Positions 44,485 through 57,837 of a stretch of DNA of 64,000 nt are shown one piece after another. Made by a program: the position numbers and the translations under genes. The notes under the pieces were generated by a model that worked only from the letters and a program-made list of their open reading frames with translations, was not told the origin of the DNA and made no database searches. The stretch lies in assembly GCA_018398815.1 (NCBI GenBank), contig CM031614.1, forward strand, positions 54,358,315 to 54,422,314. Reading direction: 5' to 3'. Each line of letters begins with the position of its first letter. The first letter of the stretch is position 1. Origin of the DNA: Conus ventricosus (taxonomy: Eukaryota > Mollusca > Gastropoda > Neogastropoda > Conidae).

Positions 44485-47400
44485 GTGAGGTACAGTGAAT
44501 GACTATGACCATCCCGGACAAAGTGAAGGTAGAGAGAATGACCATGTAGAGAAGCTGACCATGTGATAATGTGAAGGAATAGAAGTTGACAATGTAACAA
44601 TATATTAGTGAGGCTGACCTTGACAATTGTGGTCAATGTCGTGGTAGTGAGGGTCACCATGTGACACTGAGATGAAAGAAAAGTTGGCCATGGGACCAAT
44701 ATGGAGGTAAAGAAGATGACCGTGAAACTGTAGACTATGTAGAGGGACAGAGGAAGATTATGACAGTTGTGGACAATATGAAGTACAGAGGACGACTATG
44801 ACATGTGGACAGGTAGAAAATAGAGGTACACAAGATGAAAATGACAGTTGTTGACAATGTCAAGATACAAAGGTTTTCTCGACAATTGCGGACCGAAAGA
44901 GGAGGGGGGGGGGGGAGGGGGTTACAGAGGATGGCAATGACAACTGTGGACGATCAGAACGTACACAGGATGGCAATGACAACTGTGGACATCTAACGTA
45001 CAGAGAGGATGACAGTGACAACTGTGGACGATCTGAACGTACAGAGGATGGCAATGACAACTGGACAATCTGAAGGTACAGATAATGACAATGACAACTG
45101 TGGACAATCTGAAGGTACATGGGATTACAATGACAACTGTGGACAATCTGAAGGTACATGGGATTACAATGACAACTGTGGACAATCTGAATGTACAGAG
45201 GATGACAATGACAACTGTGGACCAATCTGAAGGTACATGGATTACAATGACAACTGTGGACAATCTGAATGTACAGAGGATGACAATGACAACGTGGACA
45301 ATCTGAAGGTACAGAGGATCACAATGACAACGGGGGACAATCTGAAGGTACAGAGGATAAAACAATTGGGGAAAATTCTAAACGTACTGAGGAAACAAGA
45401 CAACGTGGACAATCTGAACGTACAGAGATTACAATGACAACGGGGGAAAAACTGAATGTACAGGGGATGACAAAAATTTGGGACAATCTAAACATACAAG
45501 GATGACCATGCAATTGGGGACAGTCTGAACGACAGAGGATTACAAGACAAAAAAGGGACAATCAAATAAAGGGGATACCATTGTGGACAATCTAAAGGCC
45601 AGGATTACAATAAACTGGGCAATCTGAAGTACAGAGGAGACAACAAGTGGACAATCAAACGTACTGAGATACAAACAAGTGGACAATCTAAGTACAGGGG
45701 ATTCAAGACAACGTGGACAATCGAACTTACAGGGGATTACAATCACTGTGGAAAACTAACGTTTGGGGTTTAAAATGCAACTGTGGACAATTTTAAACGT
45801 ACAAGAAACAATGACATTTGGACAATCTAAAGGGTACAGAGGATTACAATGACAACTTGGACAATCTGAACGTACAGAGATTACACGACTACGTGGACAA
45901 TCTAAACGTACAGAGTTACAAAACAACTGTGGACACAAGGTAAAAGGGGATCCATGACAATTTGGACAATCTGAAGGTATAGGGGTTTACAATGAAACGT
46001 GGACAATCTGAACGTACAGAATACACGACAACTAGGACAATCTAAACTACAGGGTTTACAATGCAACTGGGGAAATTAAGACAGAGGATGACAACAATTG
46101 TGGACAATCTGAAGGTACAGGATTAAAATGACAACGGGACAATCTGAACGTACAGGGGATTACAAACAATTTGGACGATCTAAATGTACAAGGATGACCA
46201 TGACAACTGTGGACAATCTGAAAGAAAAGAGGATCACAATAACAACAGTGGACAATCTAAGACAGGGGATGCCCAAACAATTTGTGGACAACTAATTACA
46301 GAGGTCCTGACAACTGTGGACAACAAGGTACAGAGGATGACAAGAAAACTGTGGAAAATCTAACGACAGGGGAGACAATGACAACTGGGGCAACTGAACT
46401 TAGGGGATGCAGTGATAATTGTGGCCCAAACTGAAGGTACAGGGGATACAACAATTGGGACATTCGGAACATACAGAGGTTTACAATGACAACTGGGGAC
46501 AACGAGGGTACGAGATTACACTGACAATTTGGGGACAATCTGAACGTACAGAGAATTACAATGGCAACGGGGACAATCAATGTACAAGGATTAAAATGAC
46601 AACTGGGACAATCAAAGGGTACAAGGTACCATGAAATTGGGACAATCTGACGTACAAGGATTACATGACAATTGTGACAACTAAAGGTACAGGGATTACA
46701 ATGACAACTGTGGACAATCGAACGTACAGGGGAGACCAAACAATTGTACAATCTAAAGGTACAGAGGATAAAATGACAATTATGGACAATCTGAACGTAA
46801 AAAGGGAACCCATGACAATTGTAGACAATCGAACGAAAGAGATTACAATGACAACTGGCACAATCTGAACTACAAGATGACAATGCAACTGTGGACCCCT
46901 GAAGGAAAACGATGAAGGACAACTGGGGACAATCTGAAAGTAAGGGGATTACAATGACAACTGGAAATATGAAGGTACAGAGGAGCCCATGACAATTGTG
47001 GACAACTGAATGTACAGAGGATACCAGCAACTGGGAAAATCAACGTACAATATAATGTAAGAACATACAAGTTACAATGACAACTGTGAATAAGTAAAGG
47101 ATGACCATGCAATTGTGACAATCGAGTACAGGGTTCAATGATTGTGACAATCAGAATGAAAGATAAATGACATGGGACAATCTGAAGGTACAGAAGATGA
47201 CCATAAACTGTGGACAATCTGAACGACAGAGGATTAAATGACAATTGTGGACAATCTGAACGTACAAAGGATGACCATGACAATGTGGACAGTAGAACAA
47301 AGAGGATACAATAACGACAAAATGACAGGTTGTTAACAATTGTCAAGTACAAAGTTACTGACAATTGTGGACCGAAGGACAGGGGTAACAAGGAAATGGG

Positions 47401-50400
47401 AAGGGGTTTACAGAGGATGGCAATGACAACTGTGGACAATCGGGAAGTACACAGGAATGGCAATGAGAACTGTGGACAATCTAAACGTGCAGAGGATGAC
47501 CATGACAATGTGGACGATCTGAATGTACAGAGGATGGCCAATGACATCTGGGACAATCTGAACGTCCAGTAAAAAATGACAACATTGTGGACAATCTGAA
47601 CATACAAGGATTACAATGATAACTGTGGACAATCTGAATGTACAGGGATTACCATGACAACTTATGGACAATCTGAATGTACAGAGGATGACCATGACAA
47701 CTGTGGACAATCTGAAGGTACAGATGGATTACAATGACAACTGTGGACAATCTGAATGTACAGAGGATGACCAATAAACTGTGGACAATCTGAAGTTACA
47801 GAGGATCACAATGACAACTGTGGACAATCTGAAGGTACAGAGGATGACAAAAATTGTGGACAATCTAAACGTACTGAGGATAAAAAATGACAACTGTGGA
47901 CAATCTGAACGTACAGAGGATTACAATGACAACTGTGGACAATCTGAATGTACAGAGGATGACAACAATTGTGGACAATCTAAACATACAGAGGATGACC
48001 ATGACAATTGTGGACAGTCTGAACGTACAGAGGATTACAATGACAATAATGGACAATCTGAAGATAAAGGGATGACCATTGTGGACAATCTGAAGGCACA
48101 TGGATTACAATGACAACTGTGGACAATCTGAAGGTACAGAGGATGACAACAATTGTGGACAATCTAAACGTACTGAGGATTACAATGACAACTGTGGACA
48201 ATCTGAACGTACAGAGGATTACAATGACAACTGTGGACAATCTGAACTTACAGAGGATTACAATGACAACTGTGGAAAATCTGAACGTATTGAGGATTAC
48301 AATGACAACTGTGGACAATCTTAACGTACAGAGGAATACAATGACACTTGTGGACAATCTGAAGGTACAGAGGATTACAATGACAACTGTGGACAATCTG
48401 AACGTACAGAGGATTACACTGACTACTGTGGACAATCTAAACGTACAGAGGATTACAATGACAACTGTGGACAGTCTGAAGGTACAGAGGATGACCATGA
48501 CAATTGTGGACAATCTGAAGTATAGAGGCTTACAATGACAACTGTGGACAATCTGAACGTACAGAGGATTACACTGACAACTATGGACAATCTAAACGTA
48601 CAGAGGATTACAATGACAACTGTGGACAATCTGAAGGTACAGAGGATGACAACAATTGTGGACAATCTGAAGGTACAGAGGATTACAATGACAACAGTGG
48701 ACAATCTGAACGTACAGAGGATTACAATGACAATTGTGGACGATCTAAATGTACAGAGGATGACCATGACAACTGTGGACAATCTGAAAGACAGAGGATC
48801 ACAATAACAACAGTGGACAATCTGAAGGTACAGAGGATGACCATGACAATTGTGGACAATCTGAATTACAGAGGATGACCATGACAACTGTGGACAATCT
48901 GAAGGTACAGAGGATGACAATGACAACTGTGGACAATCTGAACGTACAGAGGATGACAATGACAACTGTGGACAATCTGAACGTTAGAGGATGACAGTGA
49001 TAATTGTGGACCATCTGAAGGTACAGGGATCACAACAATTGTGGACATTCGGAACATACAGAGGATTACAATGACAACTGTGGACAATCTGACGGTACAG
49101 AGGATTACACTGACAACTGTGGACAATCTGAACGTACAGAGAATTACAATGGCAACTGTGGACAATCTGAATGTACAGAGGATTACAATGACAACTGTGG
49201 ACAATCTGAAGGTACAGAGGATGACCATGACAATTGTGGACAATCTGAACGTACAGAGGATTACAGTGACAATTGTGGACAATCTGAAGGTACAGAGGAT
49301 TACAATGACACTGTGGACAATCTGAACGTACAGAGGATGACCATGACAATTGTGGACAATCTGAAGTTACAGAGGATTACAATGACAACTGTGGATAATC
49401 TGAAGGTACAGAGGATGACAATGACAACTGGCGACAATCTGAACGTACAGCGGATTACAAAGACAACTGTGGACACTCTGAATGTACAGAGGATGACCAT
49501 GACAATTGTGGACAATCTGAGGATTACAATGACAACTATAGACAATCTGGAAGGTACAGAGGATGACCATGACATTGTGGACAATCTGAGGATGACCATG
49601 ACAACTGTGACGATCTGAAGGTACAGAGGATGACAATGACAATTGTGGACAATCTAAAGGGTACAGAGGATGACCATGACAACGTGGACAATCTGAAGGG
49701 TACAGAGGATGACCATGACAACTGTGGACAATCAGAACGAACAGAGGATTACAATGACGTTGTGGACAATTGAAGGAACAAGGAATGACCTGCCCAATCG
49801 GGGACAATCTGAACGAACAGAGGATGACCATGACAATTGGGGACAATCTAAAGGGTACAGAGGATGACTATGACAATGTGGACATCTGAAGGTACAGAGG
49901 ATGACCATGACAACTGTGGACAATCTGAACGTGCAGAGGATGACCATGACACCTGTGGACAATCTAAACGTACAAGATGACAATGACAACTGTAGACAAT
50001 CAACGTACAGAGGATGACAATGACAACTGTGGACAATCTGACTGTGCAGAGGATTACAATGACATTGTGACATCTGAACGAAACACAGGATGACCATGAA
50101 AACTGCGCACAATCTGAACGTACAGAGGATTACAATGACAACTGCGCACAAATCTAACGTACAGAGGATTACAATGACAACTGCGCACAATCTGAACGTA
50201 CAGAGGATTACAATGACAACTGCGCACATCTGAACGTACAGGGGAAATTACAATGACAACTGCGCACAATCTGAACGTACAGAGGTTTACAATGACAACT
50301 GCGCACAATCTGAACGTACCACAGGATGACCATGACAACTGCGCACAATCTGAACGTACAGGAATTACAATGACAACGGGCGCACAATCTGAACGTAAAA

Positions 50401-51360
50401 GAAGATTACAATGACAACTGTGCAAAATTGAACGTACACAGGATGACCATGACAACTGCGCACAATCTGAATGTACAGAGGATTACAATGACACTGCGCA
50501 CAATCTGAACGTACAGAGGATGACCATGACAATTGTGGACAGTCTGACGTAAGAGGATTACAATGACAATGTGGACAAACTGAACGTACAGAGGATGACC
50601 ATGACAACTGTGGACAATCTGAAAGTACAGAGGATCCCATGACAATTGTGAACAATCTGAACGTACGGGAGGATGACCATACAACTGTGGACAATCTGAA
50701 AGTACAGAGGAGACCTTTGACAATTGGGGACAATCCGAAGGTACAGAGGATGACCATGCCCATTGTGGACAATCTGAAGGTACAGAGGATGACCATGACA
50801 ATTGTGGACAACGAAGGTACAGAGGATGACCATGACACTGTAGACAATCTGAATGTACAGAGGATGACCAGAAAATTTCTGGACAACCTGAAGGTACAGA
50901 GGATGACCATGACAACTGTAGACAATCTGAATGTACAGAGAATGACCATGACAATTGTGGAAAACCCGAAGGAAACAGAGATAACCATGACAATTAGACA
51001 ATCTGAAGGTACAAGGAAGACCATGACAATTGTGGACAGTCTGAAGGTACAGAGGATGACCATGACAACTTGGGACAATCTGAAGGTACAGAGGATGACA
51101 ATGACAATTGTAGACAATCTGAAGGTACTGAGGATTACAATGACAACTATAGACAATCTAAGTAACAGAGGTTTGCCCATGTCAACTGTGGACAATCTGA
51201 ACGTACAGAGGATGGACCATGACAATTTGTGGACAATCTAACGTACTGAGGATTACATCGGCAGTTGCCGGACGAAGTGGAGATACAGAGGATGACAATG
51301 ATAACTGTTAACAAAGTGGAGGTACAGAGGATGACAATGATAATTGTGAACAAAGTTATG
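44475..51360. repeat. 39-bp minisatellite filling intron A (about 6.9 kb)
   Basis: The head-to-tail unit of 39 bp (some 36 bp) has its core in TGTGGACAATCTGAA, then SGTACAGAGGAT, then KACMATGACAAC. Roughly 170-180 units fit. Clean runs lie at 47,570-49,560. A subfamily with TGCGCACAATCTGAACG occupies about 50,090-50,510. Units at 45,330-47,560 lose bases in the way poor consensus does. Diverged units reach back to the exon A donor, where TGTGGACAACGTGAGGTACA shares most bases with the array. Unit lengths divisible by three leave several frames open over long stretches. These frames are not genes. Confidence 0.9.
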
Positions 51361-51542
51361 ATCTTAAAGATGACTTTAACAGTGTCACTACTGTTCCTGC
51401 CGCTGACATTGGTGCTGATGATTGATATATTGAGATACTTTTGGTGCCATAGGTTGCCGCTGATGCCGATCGCAAATATGTAAAATTGTGACCCAAAAGA
51501 CGGCAACAATGATAACGACAATATTGGTGACATCACTATCAG

Positions 51543-51745
51543 GTGAAGTGCGGACCCATTACCAGACGGCGAAGATCTGCAGACACAGAGCGCCCCCTTG
51601 CGGACCCCTCAACATCCCGGTTGTCCGGAGATCACAAGCAACGGCTTCGCAGGGAAGCAGAACAAAGTCACGAGGTGGTCTTCTCGATGGTCATCCTGAT
51701 TGAGGCTCCCCAGGACTCCAATATAACTCTGCAGAACGGGAACAG
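51543..51745 (+). CDS. SVEP1-like extracellular protein, exon B
   Basis: Acceptor ...ACTATCAG at 51,542 and donor AACAG|GTCAGC at 51,746. It encodes about 67 residues: VKCGPITRRRRSADTE, then a charged stretch, then VVFSMVILIEAP and NITLQNGN. The RRRR is a possible furin-type site. The VVFSMVILIEAP strand followed by D-SN-T looks like the beta-rich segment before the ephrin-receptor-like cysteine modules in this protein type. Start phase 0 fits exon A. The length of 203 bases leaves phase 2, whereas exon C wants phase 0, so one base is probably missing near the 3' end. Confidence 0.6.
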
Positions 51746-52595
51746 GTCAGCTGGGAGATGGACAACGGAAGGACAGGCGAAGTAGCGATTATGGAAGGGG
51801 TGGGGATCGGGGTGAGGAGTGGTGCTGGTGTGTACTTAGTGAAAGGGAAGGGATATGAGAAAATAGGAGAAGCATGGGGACTGCAGTTCGACTGATTATG
51901 AATGAGGTGAGGAGATGGGGCAGACGAGAGCGGTAGAGGAGCATATATTGGGAGGAATTAGAAAAGCAGTAAGTCGTCAAAAATTATGGAAGAAAGTCAG
52001 GGATTCTATGAGGAAGAGGAAGGAGAAGGGAATAAGAGGGTGGGAAGAAAGGTAATGAAAGATAATAGAGTTAAATGATTTTTAAAAAACCCTGCCATAT
52101 GCAAGTGTTCAGGGGAGCTAACTTTGGAATAACATGACACACCTGCGATTAGGCTTATTTTCGTTTTTTCTGTTCTTCTTTGTGTGTCTTTCCATAAACC
52201 TAAGAACATTTTGAAAATGAAATGAGACAGGTCCCCTCATGCAGCTAGTGGAGAGTTTTCATATTTATAACATATTTTTTAAATATTATGTTCCTAATTT
52301 CTTCATCTAGTACACCTCCTCCCCCCCCCCCCCCCCCCCCCCTCCCCCTTAAGTTCAAATCTTTGCCAAGTCATTACTGTGATGACGAAGGGTTGTTGGC
52401 CTGTGCCTGTTTTTCCCCCACTATTTGATTGTTCGTGTTTGTATTCGTCTGACTTTATTCAAGTTTAAAAGGATTTGCCAGTCTTGAATAAAAGTTACTC
52501 TGTGTTAGGTTTCCTTATGGGAGCAAGAGTTACCCTACTGTTTATTGTTTAATGAAAAGTATAATACGGTAAAATTGACTTCTCTTGTGTACCAG
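51746..52595. other. intron B; C tract at 52,321-52,342
   Basis: Intronic DNA without recognised genes. It contains one C homopolymer. Confidence 0.5.
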
Positions 52596-52772
52596 GTATT
52601 CGATGCGACAATGAATTCCCTGTACGTCACACTGGTGAACAAGTCACAGTCTGACGATCTTGATATTGAGGACTTAACCTGGACAGTGACCGGTCTATCA
52701 GCTACCCCACCATCACACTTCAGTGTCCGCCTGGCACGGTTGGCGTGAACAAGGACAACACATTTTACTGTG
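52596..52772 (+). CDS. SVEP1-like extracellular protein, exon C
   Basis: Acceptor TGTGTACCAG at 52,595 and donor TGTG|GTCAGT at 52,773. The first two thirds read VFDATMNSLYVTLVNKSQ, then SDDLDIEDLTWTVTG. The last third, one frame over, reads YPTITLQCPPGTVGVNK and NTFYC, the beginning of a GCC2/GCC3 (ephrin-receptor-like) cysteine module with its C-PPGTV signature. The frame change lies near 52,690-52,700. At 177 bases the exon would keep phase, yet exon D needs phase 1, so a single missing base explains both observations. It may be a consensus error or a real inactivating change. Confidence 0.65.
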
Positions 52773-53424
52773 GTCAGTACTAGAAATGATGTTAAAAAAT
52801 TGCTTTTCAGTAATTATCATAAATGTGTTTCCAGAAATAGTCTGGATTCGAGAAGATCGCTTTTTTCTATTTTGGTGGAGTTCGGTTTAATATCGTCACA
52901 TATACTTGGTCTAAAACGTTGACCTGAAATCATTTGACTACACAGATGTTGTCATGGACATTAATTCAGGGAATGGTGATGGAGTAAGACACGTTGAAGG
53001 AGAAGAGAGAAAGGGGCAGACATACTTACATACAGACAAGATAATTTGAGGATTCGTAAAGTTAAGAAAACCAATTATAGAACATTTTAATGGACTATGG
53101 AACAGAAGGGTAGATAATTTCACAGAAAAAATGATAATAATGATAACAAACAGATGAATAGACAAATCCGAAAGTGATCATTAAAAAGTCATAGGCATAT
53201 GTTGTAGGCTAGTATTTTGTGAAAGAACATTTTCCAGCAAGAAGGGATTTAATCATTTTGAGCACAATGTGAAACTAAATTCATCTTGGCTTGTCCTAAA
53301 GATGATGACATCTTTCCGTCAACCATGGAGGATTAAGTTAGTGAACTCGGACAAAATTTGACGTGCCCTCGAGATGTCGCCTTCTTTCCGTTAACTCTTG
53401 AAGGTCCACTTTGTTGAACTCCAG

Positions 53425-53700
53425 CAGTCTTTAGCTCAGTCGTACAGCATTTAGCTCTCAGCCAGACACCACGAGTTCGAATCGTGCTAGGGCCCTACAT
53501 GAAAGTGCCATATTTTTAGCTCCCATTTTTAATGTGTTGTCAACCCAGTGTTAATGCCAGTGTTAAATGTGCCCCCTCCCATTGCTGTCTACTCTCTGGG
53601 TGGGTATTCCCGTTTGTTTGATCACATCGTCATCATCATCATCATCATGTACATCATCGTCATCGTCATCTCTCACTGTCTGTCTGTCTCATCATCATCA
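53425..53700 (+). mobile_element. tRNA-derived SINE with ATC-repeat tail
   Basis: Head TTTAGCTCAGTCGTACAGCA (A-box-like), then GAGTTCGAATCGTGC (B-box, 53,473-53,487) forming a perfect T-arm (CACGA/TCGTG). A body of about 140 bp follows, with CTACTCTCTGGGTGGGTATT, ending in CATCAT repeats. The acceptor stem does not pair and the anticodon arm is degenerate, so this is not a tRNA gene. Confidence 0.65.
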
Positions 53701-53751
53701 TCATCATCATCATCACCATCGTCATCGTCATCTCTCTCTCTCTCTCTCTCA

Positions 53752-53788
<37 letters not shown>

Positions 53789-53956
53789 CTCTCTCCTCTC
53801 TCACTCTCTCTCTCTTTTCTCTCTCTCTCTCTCTGTACGCTTTTTGTTTGACTTGCATTTCTATTGTGGCAGAGTTAAACAACCTTGTGCGGAAATTGCG
53901 CATGCATTCCTTGGGTATAAGGGTTGTGTAACTATTGTCAATAAAGCGTTGTCATT

Positions 53957-54026
<70 letters not shown>

Positions 54027-54047
54027 CAATCAACCTTTGAATCAATT

Positions 54048-54125
<78 letters not shown>

Positions 54126-54161
54126 CAATCAACCTTTGAATCAATTCTCCTCTCTCTCTCT

Positions 54162-54226
<65 letters not shown>

Positions 54227-54232
54227 CCTCAG
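53690..54232. repeat. (CT)n region with a 99-bp higher-order repeat
   Basis: Long CT runs contain the insert CGATCAATCAACC...TTTGAATCAATTCTC twice, at about 54,023 and 54,122. Confidence 0.9.
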
Positions 54233-54454
54233 GAAAAAAAAACAACCAAGCGCACATGCAATACACCTTTGCTTCACAAACACACACATGGCCAAATAAA
54301 CAAGTCTGGTGCATAGTTTCACATTATGTACTCGACTGAGTCGTTACAATACAAACGCGCACGCGGAAATAGAAAAAAAAAGGAATCTAACTACAAAAGA
54401 AGACGAATCAAACTGCTTTTGTTTACAAGTTTAATCGGATTTATATTGCTTGCG

Positions 54455-54594
54455 TGCGTGTATGTGTGCGTGCGCGCGCGCGCGTGCGCGTGCGTGCGTG
54501 CGTGCGCGCGTGCGCGTGCGTGCGTGAGTGCGTGCGTGTGTGTGTGTGTGTGTGTACGCGCGCGTATGTGAGTGTGTGTGTATGTTGCATGGTC

Positions 54595-54651
<57 letters not shown>

Positions 54652-54698
54652 TGTGAAGTCGTTGCTATGTGTGTTTAAGTGCGCGCGCGCGCGTGTGT

Positions 54699-54768
<70 letters not shown>

Positions 54769-54859
54769 TGTGTGTATTTACGAGTGTGCGTATTTATGTG
54801 TCTATGTGTTTGCTGTGTGTGGACGCGTGCATGGGCGCGCGCGCGGGCGCGCGCGCGCG

Positions 54860-54953
<94 letters not shown>

Positions 54954-54965
54954 TGTGTATGTGCT
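54455..54965. repeat. (GT)n/(GC)n compound microsatellite
   Basis: About 500 bp of alternating purine-pyrimidine DNA just upstream of exon D. CG-rich portions lie at 54,470-54,530, 54,680-54,694 and 54,833-54,860. Confidence 0.95.
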
Positions 54966-55002
54966 TGCGCACAGTCATGGGATCTCTGTGTGTGTGTCTC
55001 AG

Positions 55003-55158
55003 TGGACTGTATGGCGGGGAATTACGAGGAAGGCGACGAGTGTCACCCCTGTCCTCAGGGTCAGTACTCTGACGTGAACAACGCCACCTCCTGTCTACCC
55101 TGTCCTCCAGGATGGACCACCCCCTCCACAGGGGCCACCAACGTCACTCAGTGTGAAG
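55003..55158 (+). CDS. SVEP1-like extracellular protein, exon D (ephrin-receptor-like module)
   Basis: Acceptor GTGTCTCAG at 55,002 and donor GAAG|GTCAGA at 55,159. 156 bases, phase 1 to 1. It encodes DCMAGNYEEGDECHPCPQGQ, YSDVNNATSCLPCPPGW and TTPSTGATNVTQCE, a complete GCC2/GCC3 (tyrosine-kinase ephrin A/B receptor-like) domain: C-x2-G-x-Y, C-x2-CP-G-Y, C-x2-CPPGW-T, G-x5-QC. Such modules occur in tandem in SVEP1, SCUBE and related secreted proteins, each often in its own 1-1 phase exon, as here. Two N-x-S/T glycosylation sites are present. The frame is intact. Confidence 0.85.
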
Positions 55159-55299
55159 GTCAGACCAGACAGGACACACAGAACTACACAGAAATTGCAT
55201 GACAATGCGACCTCGGTATGCCCGGACACCAACAATGAAGCAATAAAAGTACTCTGTAGATACATTTTTTACCATTGATGGTTCTACAACAATACTAGT

Positions 55300-57790
55300 A
55301 TGGATAATGATAGCAATGTTAGTAGTGTGGTAGCAATAGTACCAGTCAGTATCGGTAGCAGTGACAGTGGTAGTAGTAGCAATAGCCTACCCCGTAATGG
55401 TGTTGGAGCAGCAGCAGTAGTGGTACTAATAGAAAAAAACCAATAGTGGTGACAGTAGCCGTACTGGTAATGATAATAATAAAAAATACCAGTAGTGGTA
55501 GTGATAGTAGTACTGGTAATTTAGTAATTGCAGTATTATCAATTCCAGTAATGGTAGTAACAGCAGTACTAGTAATGGTAGTGATAACAGCATTAGTGGT
55601 GAAAAAGAAGAACCAGTAGCAATATCGATATGAGTACCAGCAGCGGTAGTAATGTCATTATCAGAAATGGTAGCAGTAGCAATATCAATTGTGGTAAAAG
55701 TAGATGTGCCAGTATTGTAGTAATAGCAGTACCAGCACTGGTACCAATATATTAATGACAAGTTGTGGCAGCGATAGCAGTGCCAGAATGTGTAGTAATA
55801 ACAGTATAAGAAGTGCTCGTAATCGTAGCAGTGGAGGAAGTAACAGAAGTTCTAGTATTGATAGTAATATCTGTACAAGTAGTAGTAATAACAGGGATGC
55901 AAGTAATGGTAGTAAAACAAAACCAGCATTGGTAGTAAAACAGCACGAGTAATGGTAGTAACACCAATACTATTGTAGTCAATAGCAGTACCAATAATGG
56001 TGGCAACAGCAGTACCAGCAGTGCTGGCAATGACGGTGCTACTATTTGTAGTAATAGCAGCGCCAGTAGTGGAGGTGATAGCAGTATAAGAAACGATAAC
56101 AATGACAATACTGGAATGGTAGTAATACTAATTCTATTAATAGCCGTACCAGGAGCGGAAGTAATAGCAGTACCAGTCCGGTAAAATAGCAACACCAGTG
56201 GTGGTAGTAATAGCAGTGTAAGTAAAAATATAAATAATAACAATGGCAATAATTGTACTAATCCCAAATACTATTAATAGTTAATATGATAGATAATGTC
56301 AGTGCCAGTAGTCGTGGTAATGACCGTAACAGTAGTAGTAATAGAATTTCCAGCAGTAGTAGTAATAGCAGTACCAGTAATAATAGTAATAGCAGTACCA
56401 GTAATGGCAGTAATAGCAGTACCACTAATGATAGTAATAGCAGTATCAATACGGTAGTAATAGCGGTAGAAGTATTGGTATCAATAGATAGCAGTACAGG
56501 TATTGTTGTTAATAGCAGTACCAGAAATGGTTGTAAGAACAGTATCAGTGGTGGTAGTAATAGCAATACAAATAGTGATTGAAGTAGCAGTGCCAGTATT
56601 GATAGTAATTGCCGTACCGGTAATGATATAAATAGCAGTGTCAGTAATGTCAATAATAGCTCTGCCAGTAGTGACAATAATAGCATCGCTAGCAGTGATA
56701 CTAATGACAGTACCGGTAGTGATGGTAATAACAGTAGCAGTGGTGATAGTTTATACAGTACCACTAGTGATAGTTATAACAGTACTAGTAGTGACAGCAA
56801 TAACGTTACTACTAGTGACAGAAATAACAATGCAGGTAGAGATAGTTACAGCAATACAAACAGTGGTAGTAATAGCAGTAGCCTACCAATAATGGTAGTA
56901 ATAGCAGTGCCTTAAGTGGTAGTTACAGCAGAATCAGTAATGGCAGTAACAGCAGAGCCAATACTGGAAGTTATAGTGGTACCAAGAATGGTGGTAATAA
57001 CAATAGTAGTGCCAGTGGTTCAGGTAGTAATAGCATACCAGATGTAGTGGTTATAATGGTACAGTTGAAGGTAGTAGTAGCAGTACTAGTAATGGCAGTT
57101 ATAGCAGTACCAATAATGGTAGTAATAAACAATTGTACTAGTGACAGTAATAGCAGCACCAGACGTAATGGTTATAGCACTACCGATAAAGGTAGTAAAA
57201 CAGTACCAGTAGTGGTAGTGTTAGTTGTACCAGTAAAAATAGTAATAGCAGTACCAGTAGTGGCTGTTAAAGCAGAACTAGCAATGTTAGTAACAGCACT
57301 ACTGGTGCTTGTAAAAACAGCCGTACGATAATGGTAGTAATAGCAGTGCCAGTACTGGTAGTTAAAGCAGAACTAGCAATGTTTGTAACAGCACTACTGG
57401 TGCTTGTAAAAACAGCCGTACGATAATGGTAGTAATAGCAGTGCCAGTAGTGGTAGTCATAGCACTGCCAGTAATGGCAGTAATAGCAATACCAGTAGCA
57501 GTTGTAATAACAGTAGCAGTAATAATAATAGTAATGAAAGCATTACTGGTACTGGCAACCAAAGCAGTATCAGTAATGGTAGTAATAGAAGTACCAGTAA
57601 ATTCAGTAATAGCAGCACCAGTAGCACTGTTGGTTCCAGTAGTACTAATGGAAGTAGTAGTGGAAGCAGTGTTAGTGGTGGCAGCAGAAGCATTAACAGC
57701 GATGGTGGTAAGTAGTATAGCATAAGCAGTGGCAGGAACACTACACGTAGTGGTAGTTGTAGCATTACTGGTGGTGGTAGTGGTGGTGAT
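55300..57790. repeat. 24-bp degenerate minisatellite in intron D (2.5 kb)
   Basis: The unit is close to GGTAGTAATAGC followed by AGTACCAGTAAT (24 bp, itself built of AGT/AAT/AGC triplets). It varies but stays in triplet register over most of the stretch. A recent 96-bp (four-unit) duplication with almost no differences lies at about 57,265-57,360 and 57,361-57,456. Val/Ile-rich and Asn/Ser-rich frames are repeat products. Confidence 0.85.
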
Positions 57791-57837
57791 ACGAGCACCG
57801 ACAGCAGCTGTGGCTGTTTTGGAGTTTCATTCTGTTA

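Noticed and set aside
47570..49740. CRISPR-like regular repeat array
   Set aside because: There are no unique spacers. Units are contiguous and variable, and the context is a eukaryotic intron.
46296..51241. Many frames of 100-280 codons in the 39-bp array
   Set aside because: The unit is a multiple of three and free of stops in several frames. Flanking exons splice around it, and frames break wherever unit quality drops.
53425..53497. tRNA gene
   Set aside because: The T-arm is good, but the acceptor stem does not pair and the D and anticodon arms are degenerate. A SINE body follows.
57047..57725. Val/Ile-rich transmembrane-like ORFs
   Set aside because: They are products of the 24-bp repeat and occur in alternative frames and on the opposite strand.
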